Shown: positions 16,795 through 25,527, counted from the stretch's first letter. The stretch: DNA of 64,000 nucleotides from Streptomyces gardneri (GCF_006539185.1 NZ_BJMN01000040.1:1-64000); one strand, 5' to 3'. Made by a program: numbers and translations. The notes: generated from the letters alone by a model not told the origin.

Positions 16795-17493
16795 ATGGCA
16801 TATACAGCATCGCATCTGGACGGCCTACCGCTGCGACGCTTCACCGGAATCACCGGCGTGGCGTTCACGGTCCTGCAGGTCATCGAGGTGCCGCTCTACT
16901 TCGTCCATGACGGGGCACCGCCCGACTCCAACGTGCTGACCCGCATCATGCTCAGCCTTGTCGTCCTCGTACTGCTTCTAGGCTTCGTCACCGGGGTTCG
17001 CGAGCTCGTCCGCCAGGCGGACCCGGCCTGCGGCTGGGTCGCAGACCTCGCCTACGGCGCGGCACTGGCCTACATCGCGGTCACCTTCGTTGCACACTCC
17101 CTGCAGGCCGGGGAGGTTATCGCCGCCGAAGAGCCGGTCGATCCGACCATCACCGCCGAGGGCTCCTACCTGCTGTACGGCTCGATCGGTCGCATCCTCA
17201 CTGCGGTGTTCCTGGTGGCCGCCGGGTATGCCGTGGTGCGCTCAGGACTGCTGTTTCGGTGGGCCGCCCGGTCGGCGTACGCCATCGCCCTGATCAATCT
17301 CGCGTTCGTCCCGTCGCTGTACTTCGGCAACGACACCGGACAATTCTTCAGCGCCAACGGCTGGGGCACCACGGCCACCATCGCCAGCCTCTATGCCTAC
17401 TGGGTCCTCGCGTGCGGCATAGCGCTGCTCCGACACCGCAATGCCCGCCACTATGCTGGGCGACCGGGATCGGCCTCGGAGAATCGGCGGTAG
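16795..17493 (+). CDS. Integral membrane protein, DUF4386-like
   Basis: 232 residues with about six transmembrane helices (FTGITGVAFTVLQVIEVPLY, IMLSLVVLVLLLGFVTGV, YGAALAYIAVTFVAHSL, ILTAVFLVAAGYAVV, AYAIALINLAFVPSLYF, ATIASLYAYWVLACGIALL). The layout resembles DUF4386-type membrane proteins of unknown function. ATG 16795 is chosen because a good promoter ends 7 bp before it; the longer frame from 16759 starts inside that promoter. The TetR gene begins 2 bp after the stop and presumably controls the pair. Confidence 0.8.
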   Translation: MAYTASHLDGLPLRRFTGITGVAFTVLQVIEVPLYFVHDGAPPDSNVLTRIMLSLVVLVLLLGFVTGVRELVRQADPACGWVADLAYGAALAYIAVTFVAHSLQAGEVIAAEEPVDPTITAEGSYLLYGSIGRILTAVFLVAAGYAVVRSGLLFRWAARSAYAIALINLAFVPSLYFGNDTGQFFSANGWGTTATIASLYAYWVLACGIALLRHRNARHYAGRPGSASENRR

Positions 17494-17495
17494 AA

Positions 17496-18179
17496 GTGTC
17501 AGCGGACAAGAGCGCGGCGGCTACCTTCCGTCTCCTGTGGGAGACGAAGGAGAGCGCGCGGTCCTCCCTCAGCGTCGGCGGCATTGTCGAGGCCGCCATC
17601 GCGCTGGCCGACGCCGAGGGCCTGGGCGCGGTGTCGATGCAACGGGTCGCCGGCGAACTCGGCTACACCGCGATGGCCCTGTACCGGCACGTCCCCGGGA
17701 AGGACCAGCTGGTCGCCCTGATGGCCGACCGAGCGCAGGGCAATCCACCAGTGGAGTCGGGGAAGGAGTGGCGCACCGAGATCCTGAACTGGGCCGATGC
17801 GGCCTGGGACTTCTACCTCGCCCACCCCTGGATACTCCGCGTAGCGACCACCGGGGCCCCGACCGGCCCGAACGAGCTGGCCTGGTTCGAGGCCCTTCTG
17901 CGTCCTCTGGCCCAGTCCGGCCTCGCCACCGAGAACCTGGTCGCCACGGCCATGTTCATCTCCAGCGCCGTCCGCGATCTGGCCCGGATCGCCACCGAGA
18001 TCGTCCCGTCCGGCTCCGACTACGGGAACCTTCTCGCCCAGGTCATCCGGCCCGACCGGTTCCCCACTCTCGCGTCCCTGATGACCTCAGGCGCCATGGA
18101 AGACGACGGCGATGTCAGACCCGCCCTCGACTTCGGCCTCAATCTCATCCTCGACGGCCTCACGACCCACACTTCCTGA
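17496..18179 (+). CDS. TetR-family repressor
   Basis: 227 residues. The N-terminal helix-turn-helix reads IVEAAIALADAEGLGAVSMQ, RVAGELGYTAMALYRHVPGK. The C-terminal domain (WADAAWDFYLAHPWILRVAT, TAMFISSAVRDLARIATEIV) resembles the TetR/AcrR class that binds hydrophobic ligands. Start GTG 17496 lies 2 bp after the stop of the membrane protein gene, so the two are an operon and probably autoregulated. The ligand is unknown. Confidence 0.92.
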   Translation: MSADKSAAATFRLLWETKESARSSLSVGGIVEAAIALADAEGLGAVSMQRVAGELGYTAMALYRHVPGKDQLVALMADRAQGNPPVESGKEWRTEILNWADAAWDFYLAHPWILRVATTGAPTGPNELAWFEALLRPLAQSGLATENLVATAMFISSAVRDLARIATEIVPSGSDYGNLLAQVIRPDRFPTLASLMTSGAMEDDGDVRPALDFGLNLILDGLTTHTS

Positions 18180-18189
18180 CGCCGGCTCG

Positions 18190-18350
18190 TCACCCCGGTC
18201 TGCAACATCCGACCAGAAACCGCGGTGACCACCTTGGCCGGCACACCGCGACGATCATCAGCAAAGCTGGCTGGGGCTTCCGCTGGAAGGACCGGTTGCT
18301 CCTGGTGGTCGCGTACTGGCACCTGCACGACAGAGATCATGTACGCCCGG
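18190..18350 (+). mobile_element. Possible transposase N-terminal relic
   Basis: The plus-strand text FRWKDRLLLVVAYW resembles the segment following the N-terminal domain in HTH_Tnp_4-type Streptomyces transposases (RVLLVTAYWRTNLTLRQLA). The frame is short and unanchored, so this is a weak call. Confidence 0.3.
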
Positions 18351-18369
18351 GATCAGCCTGGGAGCAATC

Positions 18370-18760
18370 TCAGCCGAGGAAGTCCTTCCAGAACGGCACG
18401 GACGGCCGCGGAGCCCAAGGCACGTCCTCGTCGACCTCGCCGAACTCGCGGTCGATGTAGTCGGCCAGATCGTGGCCGTAGCAGATGATGTCCGTCCCCC
18501 ACATCGACAGGACCGGATGCCCCACACTGCTGCGACCTCCGGGTATGAAACGGCGCGCGTAGACGGGAACGAGTCGCGCGGCTCGGGCAAGTGCCGCTCG
18601 GGCCGCCTCCACAACCTCCTCAACGGAAGTGGGACGCACCCCCAGTCTCGATACGGCTGAACTCTTCCTCCGTGAGCCCTGGAGCCATCTCGCAGCAGTC
18701 CGCCTCTGCCAACCGCCGCGCAGCCTCCGCACCCAACCAAGCGCCGTCAAAGTCGATCAC
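18370..18760 (-). pseudogene. SMI1/KNR4-family protein, internally deleted and frameshifted
   Basis: The start reads VIDFDGAWLGAEAARRLAEA, then CCEMAPGLTEEEFSRIE, the classical SUKH (SMI1/KNR4) N-terminus. After a frame change it jumps to LVPVYARRFIPGGRSSVGHP, VLSMWGTDIICYGHDLADYI and VPFWKDFL, the C-terminal part. About 40-60 residues between the halves are missing. GTG 18760 is the likely original start. SUKH proteins commonly act as immunity proteins against polymorphic toxins; none is adjacent. Confidence 0.7.
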
Positions 18761-18932
18761 TCCGGGCACCGTACACACCCTGCATGCACGGCATCGCATC
18801 CTTTTGATCCCCGACGCGGGCCTCCAGGTCGTTGCAGGACAGCTCTTGGGCAGCCTGATCGCCAGGGCTGACAGCTGAACCGACATTCGTGGATGTGGTC
18901 GTCGGATCCGCGAGTGGCCCCGAGACCCCGCT

Positions 18933-19928
18933 TTATCCCGACACTTCCCGGGGTGAGTCGTTGAGGGATCGCTCGGCCTGCCAGCGGGCCCGCACTACTC
19001 CGTCCCCGTCAGGCATGACAGCGGAGAGCAGAGGGACGCGTTCATCGGCGTACATGGGCAGAAGCGCTGCAGCATCGGCACCGGCGATGAGGTCAGCCAG
19101 CTCCGGGAACTCGTCCTCGTCAGCGACGGCGCTGTGGATCTGGCCCTCCTTGTCCTGCCAGACGCCCTCGACGAGGCCTTCGGAGGGGAGGGCATCGAGG
19201 ACGGCAGCGGTATCGGAGGACAGGTCCGGCCACACGGCCAAACGAGCGCGGGGAGCGAGGGCGGCGCGAACCGTGTCGATGGTGTCGCCGGTGAGGCGAT
19301 GCCATCGCGAGGCGTTCTGGACGTAGATCTCTTCCAGGAGTCCCGCGCGGCCGCAGGCAACTGCGCTGTACAGGCTGGCCCAGAAGTCGTTGTCGCCCGG
19401 AGGTTGGACGCCGTCCTCGTCGGGCTCGAAGTTGTAGGGGGACACGTCCAGGCGTTCCGGGAACAGGCCGAGCTCGCGGGTACGGGACAGTGCTTCGTGG
19501 CAGGGCCGGCTGCTGCCGACATAGACGTACTGGTCCCACCCGACGTGCACAGCGAACGCCCCTTCCACCTCCAGCCTGCACCAGGCGCCGCTGTCCCGCA
19601 GCATGAGCCGCACCAGCTCCAACCCGGTGTCCAGCGGCACCTCCGCTCCGTCGTGGAAGCCGTCAAGACCGCCCGGAAGGAGAGTGCCGAGACCGAAGCC
19701 GTCCATCGGCGCCTCGAGGCCGAAATGGACGAACGTCGATACCTCCGGCTCACGGACGGACAAACGGTCGACGCCTGTTTCTGAGGCGAAGGCCTGAACC
19801 GCCTGAAGATAGGTCGCCTCCACCTTGCCGTGATCGCTGGTGACGTCCTCCGCGCCGGTGTAGTGCCCGTGATCGTCACGGTTGGCGGGGTCGTACTTAC
19901 TGACGCGATAGACGTGGGAGAGCTGCAC
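18933..19928 (-). CDS. Conserved hypothetical protein (actinobacterial)
   Basis: 331 residues, soluble, acidic. It starts VQLSHVYRVSKYDPANRDDH and contains ATYLQAVQAFASETGVDRLS, GAWCRLEVEGAFAVHVGWDQ, YVYVGSSRPCHEALSRTREL, LFPERLDVSPYNFEPDEDGV and ASRWHRLTGDTIDTVRAALA. Proteins like this are common and long-conserved in Streptomyces, sometimes labelled RNA-binding protein without evidence. I recognise no catalytic motif. GTG 19928 is the start. It ends next to a decayed SMI1 gene and begins near an IS5 element. Confidence 0.8.
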   Translation of the reverse strand: MQLSHVYRVSKYDPANRDDHGHYTGAEDVTSDHGKVEATYLQAVQAFASETGVDRLSVREPEVSTFVHFGLEAPMDGFGLGTLLPGGLDGFHDGAEVPLDTGLELVRLMLRDSGAWCRLEVEGAFAVHVGWDQYVYVGSSRPCHEALSRTRELGLFPERLDVSPYNFEPDEDGVQPPGDNDFWASLYSAVACGRAGLLEEIYVQNASRWHRLTGDTIDTVRAALAPRARLAVWPDLSSDTAAVLDALPSEGLVEGVWQDKEGQIHSAVADEDEFPELADLIAGADAAALLPMYADERVPLLSAVMPDGDGVVRARWQAERSLNDSPREVSG

Positions 19929-20037
19929 GTCGTCATCTTCCAGCGCCGCCTACAGGCAGTGCCACGGATTTGGGACAGGGCGTCAGCATGCGCCGTGAGG
20001 TCGAACCGGCCATGCAGCCGCGCACTAAGAAGCCGTC

Positions 20038-20846
20038 TCATTTGGTGAGTCTGCGGTAGCAGATGAGGGTGCAGGCGATGCTGGTGAAGGCGAGGAAGTG
20101 GTCGGCCTTGCGTTCGTAGCGTCGGTGGAGTCGTCGGTAGCCGGCGAGCCAGGCCATGGTGCGTTCGATGGTCCAGCGGTGACGGCCCAGACGCTGAGAG
20201 GACTCGACTCCCTTGCGGGCGATGCGGTGGGTGATGCCACGCTCGTGTAACCAGCGTCGTAGGTGGGAGTAGTCGTAACCCTTGTCGCCGTGAAGCTTGC
20301 CCGGCTTGCGCCGCCGCGGCCCTCGGCGGGACCGGATTGGGGGTATGCCTTTCACCAGAGGGATCAGGGCCTGGCTGTCGTGTAGGTTCGCCGCTGAAAC
20401 TCCGACAGAGATGGGCAGACCGGTGCGCTCGGTGATCAGGTGGATCTTCGATCCGTACTTGCCCCGGTCGACAGGATTCGGACCCGTCAGGTCCCCCTTT
20501 TCATCGCCCGCATGTTCACCGAGTCGATCGCACAGCGCGACCAGTCCAGCTTGCCTCGCGAGCCGAGATCGTCGAGGACTAGGCGGTAGAGCTTGGCCCA
20601 CACGCGGGCCTTCGTCCATTCCGAGAAACGCCGGTGGGCTGTCGCTCCCGACGGCCCGAACGACGCGGACGGCAACTGCTGCCAGGTGCAGCCCGGCGGG
20701 GCCACAAACACGATCGCGGCCAGCACCTCCCGGTCGCCATGCCGACGCCGGCCACCGCCCTGGGGGCGCGAGGGTGCCTCCGGTACCACTCGCTGGAACA
20801 GTTCCCACAACTCGGACGGCACCAGCCGCTCAATGATCCCCACCAC
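20038..20846 (-). CDS. IS5-family (IS427-like) transposase, two frames
   Basis: OrfA (20487-20846) reads MVGIIERLVPSELWELFQRV to LDWSRCAIDSVNMRA. OrfB continues in the -1 frame as DLTGPNPVDRGKYGSKIHLI, GDKGYDYSHLRRWLHERGI and RWTIERTMAWLAGYRRLHRR to RRLTK at 20038. Together they give the complete DDE enzyme of about 260 residues. The frames join at GATGAAAAGGGGGACC (about 20493-20508), a homopolymer run suited to programmed frameshifting as known in this IS group, so the element may still be functional. An end motif CCGTCTCATTTGGTGA (20033-20048) recurs at 23646-23661. The opposite end was not recognised. Confidence 0.85.
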
Positions 20847-20925
20847 GAGCCCGCACCCTACCGACCCATAGGAAGCGTGCTGTAAATGTGACGCCCTGCG
20901 ATGACAGCCGTGGCAAGATCACCGG

Positions 20926-21558
20926 ATGTCCACCGACGTTGCCTATCCCGTCTTCCGTACTCCCGACCCAGAGCTCGCCCTGTGTACGGCGCGCCGTCTC
21001 ATGGAGTTCGGCCGCTGCGAGTATTCCGAGGTCTCGGCGTACGCGAAGCTTGCCTCCGTCGCTGAGGTGCGGCGGATGGCGAAGGCCATGCCCCAGGGAT
21101 GGTTCCGCGGGGCGTCTGAACTGGACGAATTTGAAGGGGTGCCGTTCGAGGACCAGCCCGCTTTCGTCGTCGGTGTCGAGGCGAGCGGCTTGCCGACCGA
21201 GGAAGCCGCGTTCGAGGGACGGCTGCCGGTGGAGTGGGAGGTGTGGGACCTCCCGATCGGCAGTGTCGAGGCGGATTTCACCGCGGCAATCGGTCCGAAT
21301 GTGGGCCTGATCAACTGGGATTCGCTGCAATGGCCGGCCGCGCCCGAGGCGGGATTCCACGGCGATTCCAAGCACGCTGAAGTGACACTTCTCTTCAACA
21401 CCTACACCCGCGAGCTCGATGAGCCCACCGACGATCACAGCGTCCTCGTCCACGTCCGCAGCGCCGTCTTCGACGGCCGCCAGAGAAACGAGCCGTATGC
21501 CCACTGGCTCGCCGCACAGGTGGGCCTCACGGTCATCGGGCCCGCGCAACGGTGCTGA
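20926..21558 (+). CDS. Hypothetical protein
   Basis: 210 residues, soluble, acidic, starting MSTDVAYPVFRTPDPELALC. Contains EVRRMAKAMPQGWFRGASEL, EWEVWDLPIGSVEADFTAAI and EVTLLFNTYTRELDEPTDDH. I do not recognise a family. The gene is complete, begins about 80 bp beyond the IS5 transposase on the opposite strand, and ends at another IS remnant, so it may be flotsam carried between IS copies. Confidence 0.6.
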   Translation: MSTDVAYPVFRTPDPELALCTARRLMEFGRCEYSEVSAYAKLASVAEVRRMAKAMPQGWFRGASELDEFEGVPFEDQPAFVVGVEASGLPTEEAAFEGRLPVEWEVWDLPIGSVEADFTAAIGPNVGLINWDSLQWPAAPEAGFHGDSKHAEVTLLFNTYTRELDEPTDDHSVLVHVRSAVFDGRQRNEPYAHWLAAQVGLTVIGPAQRC

Positions 21559-21589
21559 AGGGACCCGCCAACCCTCGGAACAACAGACG

Positions 21590-21670
21590 GAAGAGCCGCC
21601 GGAACAGCCCCCACAACTCATCCGGTACCAGCCGCTTAACGATCCCCGCCACGGCCTGCCGGCTACCCAG
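21590..21670 (-). mobile_element. IS5-type 5' remnant
   Basis: Minus-strand GIVKRLVPDELWGLFRRL matches the N-terminus of the transposase at 20038-20846 and of the relic at 2036. Only the first 20 or so codons remain. Confidence 0.7.
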
Positions 21671-21757
21671 CCGCTGGCGGCCCAAATGGGCCGGACCGAT
21701 CATCCGCTCAGCGCTATCGTCTGCCGGACAAGAGCCGTACGCCCGGGGGGAAGTGTC

Positions 21758-22462
21758 TTGAGACAACGGTTTCTCATGAGCGCCGCAGCCATGCTGCTGG
21801 TGACATTGGCTGGTTGTACGTCGGGGACGGAACTGCCGCGGGACTCCGCGAAGCCCGCGCGCACGAAGTCCTCGGCCACTACCCGACCGGCAGTCACGCA
21901 GCGGCCGTACGACAAGATGCCGGCGCGGCCGCTGGGCGAGGCGGCGGTCAACGATCGTGACCACGCTTTCCTGCAGGAGGCGTTTGCGATCCAGATACCG
22001 GCAGGACACAAGGTTCCACCGGCCGACGAGGTGGCCGTGATCCGTCGCATGGACGCCAAGAACGGGGAGCTGGCCTGGATGTCCGACGGACGCACCTTCT
22101 GCTACGGCAAGATCCGGGAAGGCTACAGCTCGTACAGCTGCGGCCGACTTCCTGAGGAGGCACCGGCGCCCGGTCTGCTGTTCACGATCTGGGGCGAGCC
22201 TGACCGGGTGAGCAACGGGGAGAATAACGCCGCGGTCCGTGTCGTGAGCTTTGTGATCGCCGAAGGCGGTCCGGCACGGTTCGACCACGTCAAGCGCAGT
22301 AAGGAGACGGGGCCGGTGCACCAGGCAGTCGCGAGGTTCCCCTCCGGCCGCATGGTCACCTTCCTGACCTTCGACCGTCCCTACGGGCCCATCGACCCCG
22401 AGGCGGAGATCTGCAGGAGCGACCGGAAGATCTGCTTCCCGTCCGAAGACTTGCCCCTCTGA
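21758..22462 (+). CDS. Lipoprotein of unknown function
   Basis: 234 residues from TTG 21758, which has GGGGGGAA five bases upstream. The N-terminus MRQRFLMSAAAMLLVTLAGC is a lipoprotein signal with lipobox LAGC (Cys 20), followed by a Ser/Thr/Lys-rich linker. The globular part shows AFLQEAFAIQIPAGHKVPPA, LAWMSDGRTFCYGKIREGYS and a four-Cys C-terminal half (CYG, SCG, ICRSDRKIC). It is anchored on the outer face of the membrane. No known domain. The TTG start implies modest translation. Confidence 0.8.
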   Translation: MRQRFLMSAAAMLLVTLAGCTSGTELPRDSAKPARTKSSATTRPAVTQRPYDKMPARPLGEAAVNDRDHAFLQEAFAIQIPAGHKVPPADEVAVIRRMDAKNGELAWMSDGRTFCYGKIREGYSSYSCGRLPEEAPAPGLLFTIWGEPDRVSNGENNAAVRVVSFVIAEGGPARFDHVKRSKETGPVHQAVARFPSGRMVTFLTFDRPYGPIDPEAEICRSDRKICFPSEDLPL

Positions 22463-22469
22463 CAAGACC

Positions 22470-22498
22470 GCGGTGTGCGGCCCTCAGCCGCGCACCGC
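22470..22498. terminator. Bidirectional terminator hairpin
   Basis: A 12-bp stem GCGGTGTGCGGC/GCCGCGCACCGC with one G-U type pair and a 5-nt loop. It lies between the convergent lipoprotein and DUF4253 genes. Confidence 0.85.
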
Positions 22499-22518
22499 TC
22501 TATGGGCTCCAGTCTGTT

Positions 22519-23373
22519 TCAGTCCCACCAGAGTGACCACATCGTCGAGCGGGCCATCGTGTCGCCGATCCTCACCGGATCGTGCACGGTGTCGTGGCAG
22601 TAGGCGTGCAGCTCCGCGGCAGCCTGCGCGGCGCCCCGCGGGTCCAGGGGCGGCCGGTCGACGACCAACTCCAGGTAGGAGCCCTGGGCGAAGAAGAGCT
22701 CGGCGCCCCACTGCTCGTGCCAGCGGCGCAGGAGCGCGGAGGTGTCGAGGGGTGTCAGGCCGCGGTCGCCGTACCCGGACCAGCCCCACGTCGTGTAGAC
22801 GAACGGCAGAAGCACCGGAACCTCGTAGCCACCACGCGCGGCCACGAAATTCACCCACCGCAGGTCCTTCTCGAAGAAGTCCCGGCTGCCGGTCGCCCAC
22901 TGCGACACCCCCCGCAGCGGCCGTTCCACGGCCGGTACGAGCAGTGGTGCCAGCCGGTCGGGGTCGTAGTCGGACCGCCAGAGGTCGAAATCGTCGTCCG
23001 CATTGGCGACTTCCTCCACCGCCCATCGGCAGGCCGACACCAGTACGGACGCCGCCCTCGCGTCGTGGTCCTGAGACGCGGCTTCACCGACCCACTGCTC
23101 CAGCACGCCGGCATCCCACGCCGCATGCCCGTGCCACTCCGTCGCATCGCTCGGCGGGCTCAACGTGACGTACGGCCACCAACCGGTCTGGCCATGCCTG
23201 CCGCGCCACTCCTCCCACACCGTACAAGCCTGCTCGCGCGGCACGCGGACGCCGAGGACCTCGACACCCGCCGCGGTCACAGCCCGCTCGGCCTTGGCGG
23301 TGGGAAAGGACATCCGCAAGCGGTGAAGGAGGTCATCGGAGGAAACAAGCGGCGGGCGGCGGAACGATGTCAT
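22519..23373 (-). CDS. DUF4253 domain-containing protein
   Basis: 284 residues. The C-terminal ~100 residues match DUF4253: EVPVLLPFVYTTWGWSGYGD, LLRRWHEQWGAELFFAQGSY, LELVVDRPPLDPRGAAQAAA, ELHAYCHDTV. The N-terminal part holds VEVLGVRVPREQACTVWEEW and WPYVTL, also usual for the family. The function is unknown; the proteins often occur as isolated accessory genes and some occur with toxin loci. ATG 23373 is the first in frame and has no strong ribosome-binding site. Confidence 0.85.
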   Translation of the reverse strand: MTSFRRPPLVSSDDLLHRLRMSFPTAKAERAVTAAGVEVLGVRVPREQACTVWEEWRGRHGQTGWWPYVTLSPPSDATEWHGHAAWDAGVLEQWVGEAASQDHDARAASVLVSACRWAVEEVANADDDFDLWRSDYDPDRLAPLLVPAVERPLRGVSQWATGSRDFFEKDLRWVNFVAARGGYEVPVLLPFVYTTWGWSGYGDRGLTPLDTSALLRRWHEQWGAELFFAQGSYLELVVDRPPLDPRGAAQAAAELHAYCHDTVHDPVRIGDTMARSTMWSLWWD

Positions 23374-23645
23374 GAGATCAAGACTCTCAACGATCCCGGA
23401 ATGGCGAGCCCCTCCCCTACCCTCGCCTCGTCGAAGCAGCAGCGATTCTGGCCGAACCGAGCCCCCTCCGGACCGGTAGCCCTCTAACGAAGGCAGCCAT
23501 CGTCATCGCTGACGCATTCCACCTCACCCTGAGCCTGGCCACCCTCCATCACTGCCTGCACGAGTCCAGGACGCGTGTGCTCGCCCCCATTCGCGCGAGG
23601 CACAGGTTCGGGCGTCACGGTCCGTATCGCCAGGCTTCGTGCTCA

Positions 23646-23661
23646 TCACCAAATGAGACGG
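23646..23661 (-). repeat. Solo end of an IS5-type element
   Basis: TCACCAAATGAGACGG is the exact complement of the element end at 20033-20048. It stands alone beside the IS701 element. The preceding 270 bp (23374-23645) show no gene. Confidence 0.6.
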
Positions 23662-23690
23662 TGTCTAATACTCCAGTGCGGTTTCGTGAT

Positions 23691-25040
23691 CTATCCGCTG
23701 GCTTCGTGAGCTGAGCGTCGTCGGTAATGGCTGTGGCGGGCTGTTGCCTGGTGGCGTCTGCGCCAGTTCGACCAGTGCAGCAGTCTGGCTGGGGATACAA
23801 CTGGTGGGTTGAAGACGGCGGTGAACAGGTGGCGGATCTCCGGAACGGTCAGCGAGATCGGGTTGCTGCCCCGGGTGTGGTGATGTGGGTCGGCTGGCCG
23901 GTCGGGGGCTGCATCGGCGGCGACGGTGGCGAGGAAGGCCAGCGCGAGCATGGCGAGCGTGACGTGCCGGTGCCATGAGGTCCAGTTCCTCACCTGGTAG
24001 TGGTCCAGGCCGACTTGGCCTTTGGCGGCCTGGAAGCACTCTTCGACGCTCCAGCGGCTGCCGGCCACGCGGACGAGTTCGGCCAGCGGTGCTGCGGTGG
24101 GTGACCAGCACAGGTAGAAGGCGAGTTCCCTCGTGGTGGGGTTGCGGCGGATCAGCAGGTGGCGGTGTTCGCCGGTGCCGATATGGATCCAGGCCCAGTC
24201 GTAATAGCGCAGGCCCTTCGCGCCGGTGCCGGCGCTTTGCCGGTGCCAGGCAGCCTTGGGCAGGCGGTCGGCGAACGTGTCGGCGCGAATCGGTGTGCGG
24301 CCGGAGTTGATCCGGACCCGGATAGAGCAGGCGACGGCCAGAACGTAGCCGGTCCCGCGGGCCTCCAGGGCGGCACGAAGCTGCGGGTCCTGTCCGTATG
24401 CCTCGTCGCCGGTCACCCACGGTGCTTCCACCCCGGCGTCCAGTGCGGCGGCGATCATCTCCCAGGCCAGGCGGGGTTTGGTCCCGAACTGCACCTCGTT
24501 GGGTATCCCGGCCGCCTGGCGGCGCTCGGGATCGGTGCACCAGGAATGCTCAGGCAGGTAGAGCCGGCGGTCGATCAGCGCCCGCCCCCGGCCGGTGGCG
24601 TAGGCGAGAAAGACACCGACCTGGCTGTTCTCAATGCGTCCGGCGGTGCCGGTGTACTGCCGCTGCACGCCCGCCGAGGCCCGGCCCTTCTTCATGAAGC
24701 CGGTCTCGTCGACGATCAGCACACCACCGTCGCCGCCGAGGTGGTCGACGGCGTGAGCGCGGACTTCGTCGCGGACGGAATCAGCGTCCCAGCGGGCACT
24801 TCGCAGCAGACGCTGCATCGGTCCGGGACGTGCGTGACCAGCCTGTTCGGCCAGCCGCCAGCAGTTCTTGCGCTCGACGCCGGACAGCAGCCCGAGCAGG
24901 TACGCGCGGGCAGTCGCCCGCGGTTCCACCCGTCGGAACCGGCCCGCGATCCGGGCCATGGCCTGGTCGAACAATGCCCGCCACCGGATCGGGTCTACGC
25001 TCTGGCTCGCGGCCACCGCACGATCTTCTGGAGTCCACAC
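23691..25040 (-). CDS. IS701-family transposase
   Basis: 449 residues, intact. DDE residues are visible in VLIVDETGFMKKG, WVTGDEAYGQD and SRWSVEECFQAAKGQVGLD. Also NCWRLAEQAGHARPGPMQRL, QYTGTAGRIENSQVGVFLAY and RHVTLAMLALAFLATVAADA. This is the full length for IS701-family transposases, which cut and paste with 4-bp CTAN-like duplications. ATG 25040 begins MWTPEDRAVAASQSVDPIRW. Intact ends and a perfect duplication suggest a recent, possibly still active insertion. Confidence 0.95.
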   Translation of the reverse strand: MWTPEDRAVAASQSVDPIRWRALFDQAMARIAGRFRRVEPRATARAYLLGLLSGVERKNCWRLAEQAGHARPGPMQRLLRSARWDADSVRDEVRAHAVDHLGGDGGVLIVDETGFMKKGRASAGVQRQYTGTAGRIENSQVGVFLAYATGRGRALIDRRLYLPEHSWCTDPERRQAAGIPNEVQFGTKPRLAWEMIAAALDAGVEAPWVTGDEAYGQDPQLRAALEARGTGYVLAVACSIRVRINSGRTPIRADTFADRLPKAAWHRQSAGTGAKGLRYYDWAWIHIGTGEHRHLLIRRNPTTRELAFYLCWSPTAAPLAELVRVAGSRWSVEECFQAAKGQVGLDHYQVRNWTSWHRHVTLAMLALAFLATVAADAAPDRPADPHHHTRGSNPISLTVPEIRHLFTAVFNPPVVSPARLLHWSNWRRRHQATARHSHYRRRSAHEASG

Positions 25041-25148
25041 AACCCCCGATGATCACGCGGTGGCTGCTCTCGCTCCAGGCCGGGTCCTGGGCAGTGCCGA
25101 ACTCCTTGCTGCGGTCCGACGGCGGCCCCTGACCGACACAATGAGCAC

Positions 25149-25451
25149 ATGGACAGCGAACCTCTGCGGATCCCGCTTGATCAGCTTCGGACGGCCTTCG
25201 AGCTGGCACTGCAACGCATCGAAGCGTCAGCCGGCAGCGCAGTGGCGCTCGAGCACGATTACTTCTGGTCTGTTCCGGGCGACGAACTCTACGACGTCCT
25301 CAACGAACCGAAAACGATCACAATCGGGCAGCTCTCCGAGTCATGGCAGCACCTTGAGGACCTCCTCGCCGACCCGAACCGGGCCGTGGGCCACCACCTG
25401 GTCTGGCTCGCCGATGTCCTCCGCGCGATCGGTCAGGACACCGCCCGATAG
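25149..25451 (+). CDS. Passenger hypothetical protein of IS701 element
   Basis: 100 residues: MDSEPLRIPLDQLRTAFELA, LEHDYFWSVPGDELYDVLNE, QLSESWQHLEDLLADPNRAV and HHLVWLADVLRAIGQDTAR. It is small, acidic and all-helical looking. Similar short proteins are common as isolated accessory genes in actinomycetes; no function is known. It starts 108 bp from the divergent transposase and ends 38 bp before the right inverted repeat, so it lies wholly inside the element and should travel with it. Confidence 0.75.
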   Translation: MDSEPLRIPLDQLRTAFELALQRIEASAGSAVALEHDYFWSVPGDELYDVLNEPKTITIGQLSESWQHLEDLLADPNRAVGHHLVWLADVLRAIGQDTAR

Positions 25452-25499
25452 CCACCACACGTGCGACATGACGTGGAACTACGAAGTCACACTGGAGTA

Positions 25500-25527
25500 C
25501 TAAGGGTTGTCCCGCAAATGATCTCCG
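25500..25527 (+). repeat. Solo IS5-like end
   Basis: CTAAGGGTTGTCCCGCAAAT and following GATCTCC match the terminal repeats of the element at 14-863. It forms the right flank of the IS701 insertion, whose CTAA duplication overlaps it. Confidence 0.8.

Larger units (their letters stand above)
23669..25499 (-). mobile_element. Complete IS701-family element with passenger gene
   Basis: Ends TACTCCAGTG (23669-23678) and CACTGGAGTA (25490-25499) are exact inverted repeats that continue imperfectly inward. Both are flanked by CTAA (23665-23668 and 25500-25503), the 4-bp duplication expected for IS701-family insertion. The 1831-bp unit holds an intact transposase and, beyond its start, a second small gene in the opposite direction inside the right end. 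The insertion site is the terminal sequence of an older IS5-like element. Confidence 0.88.
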
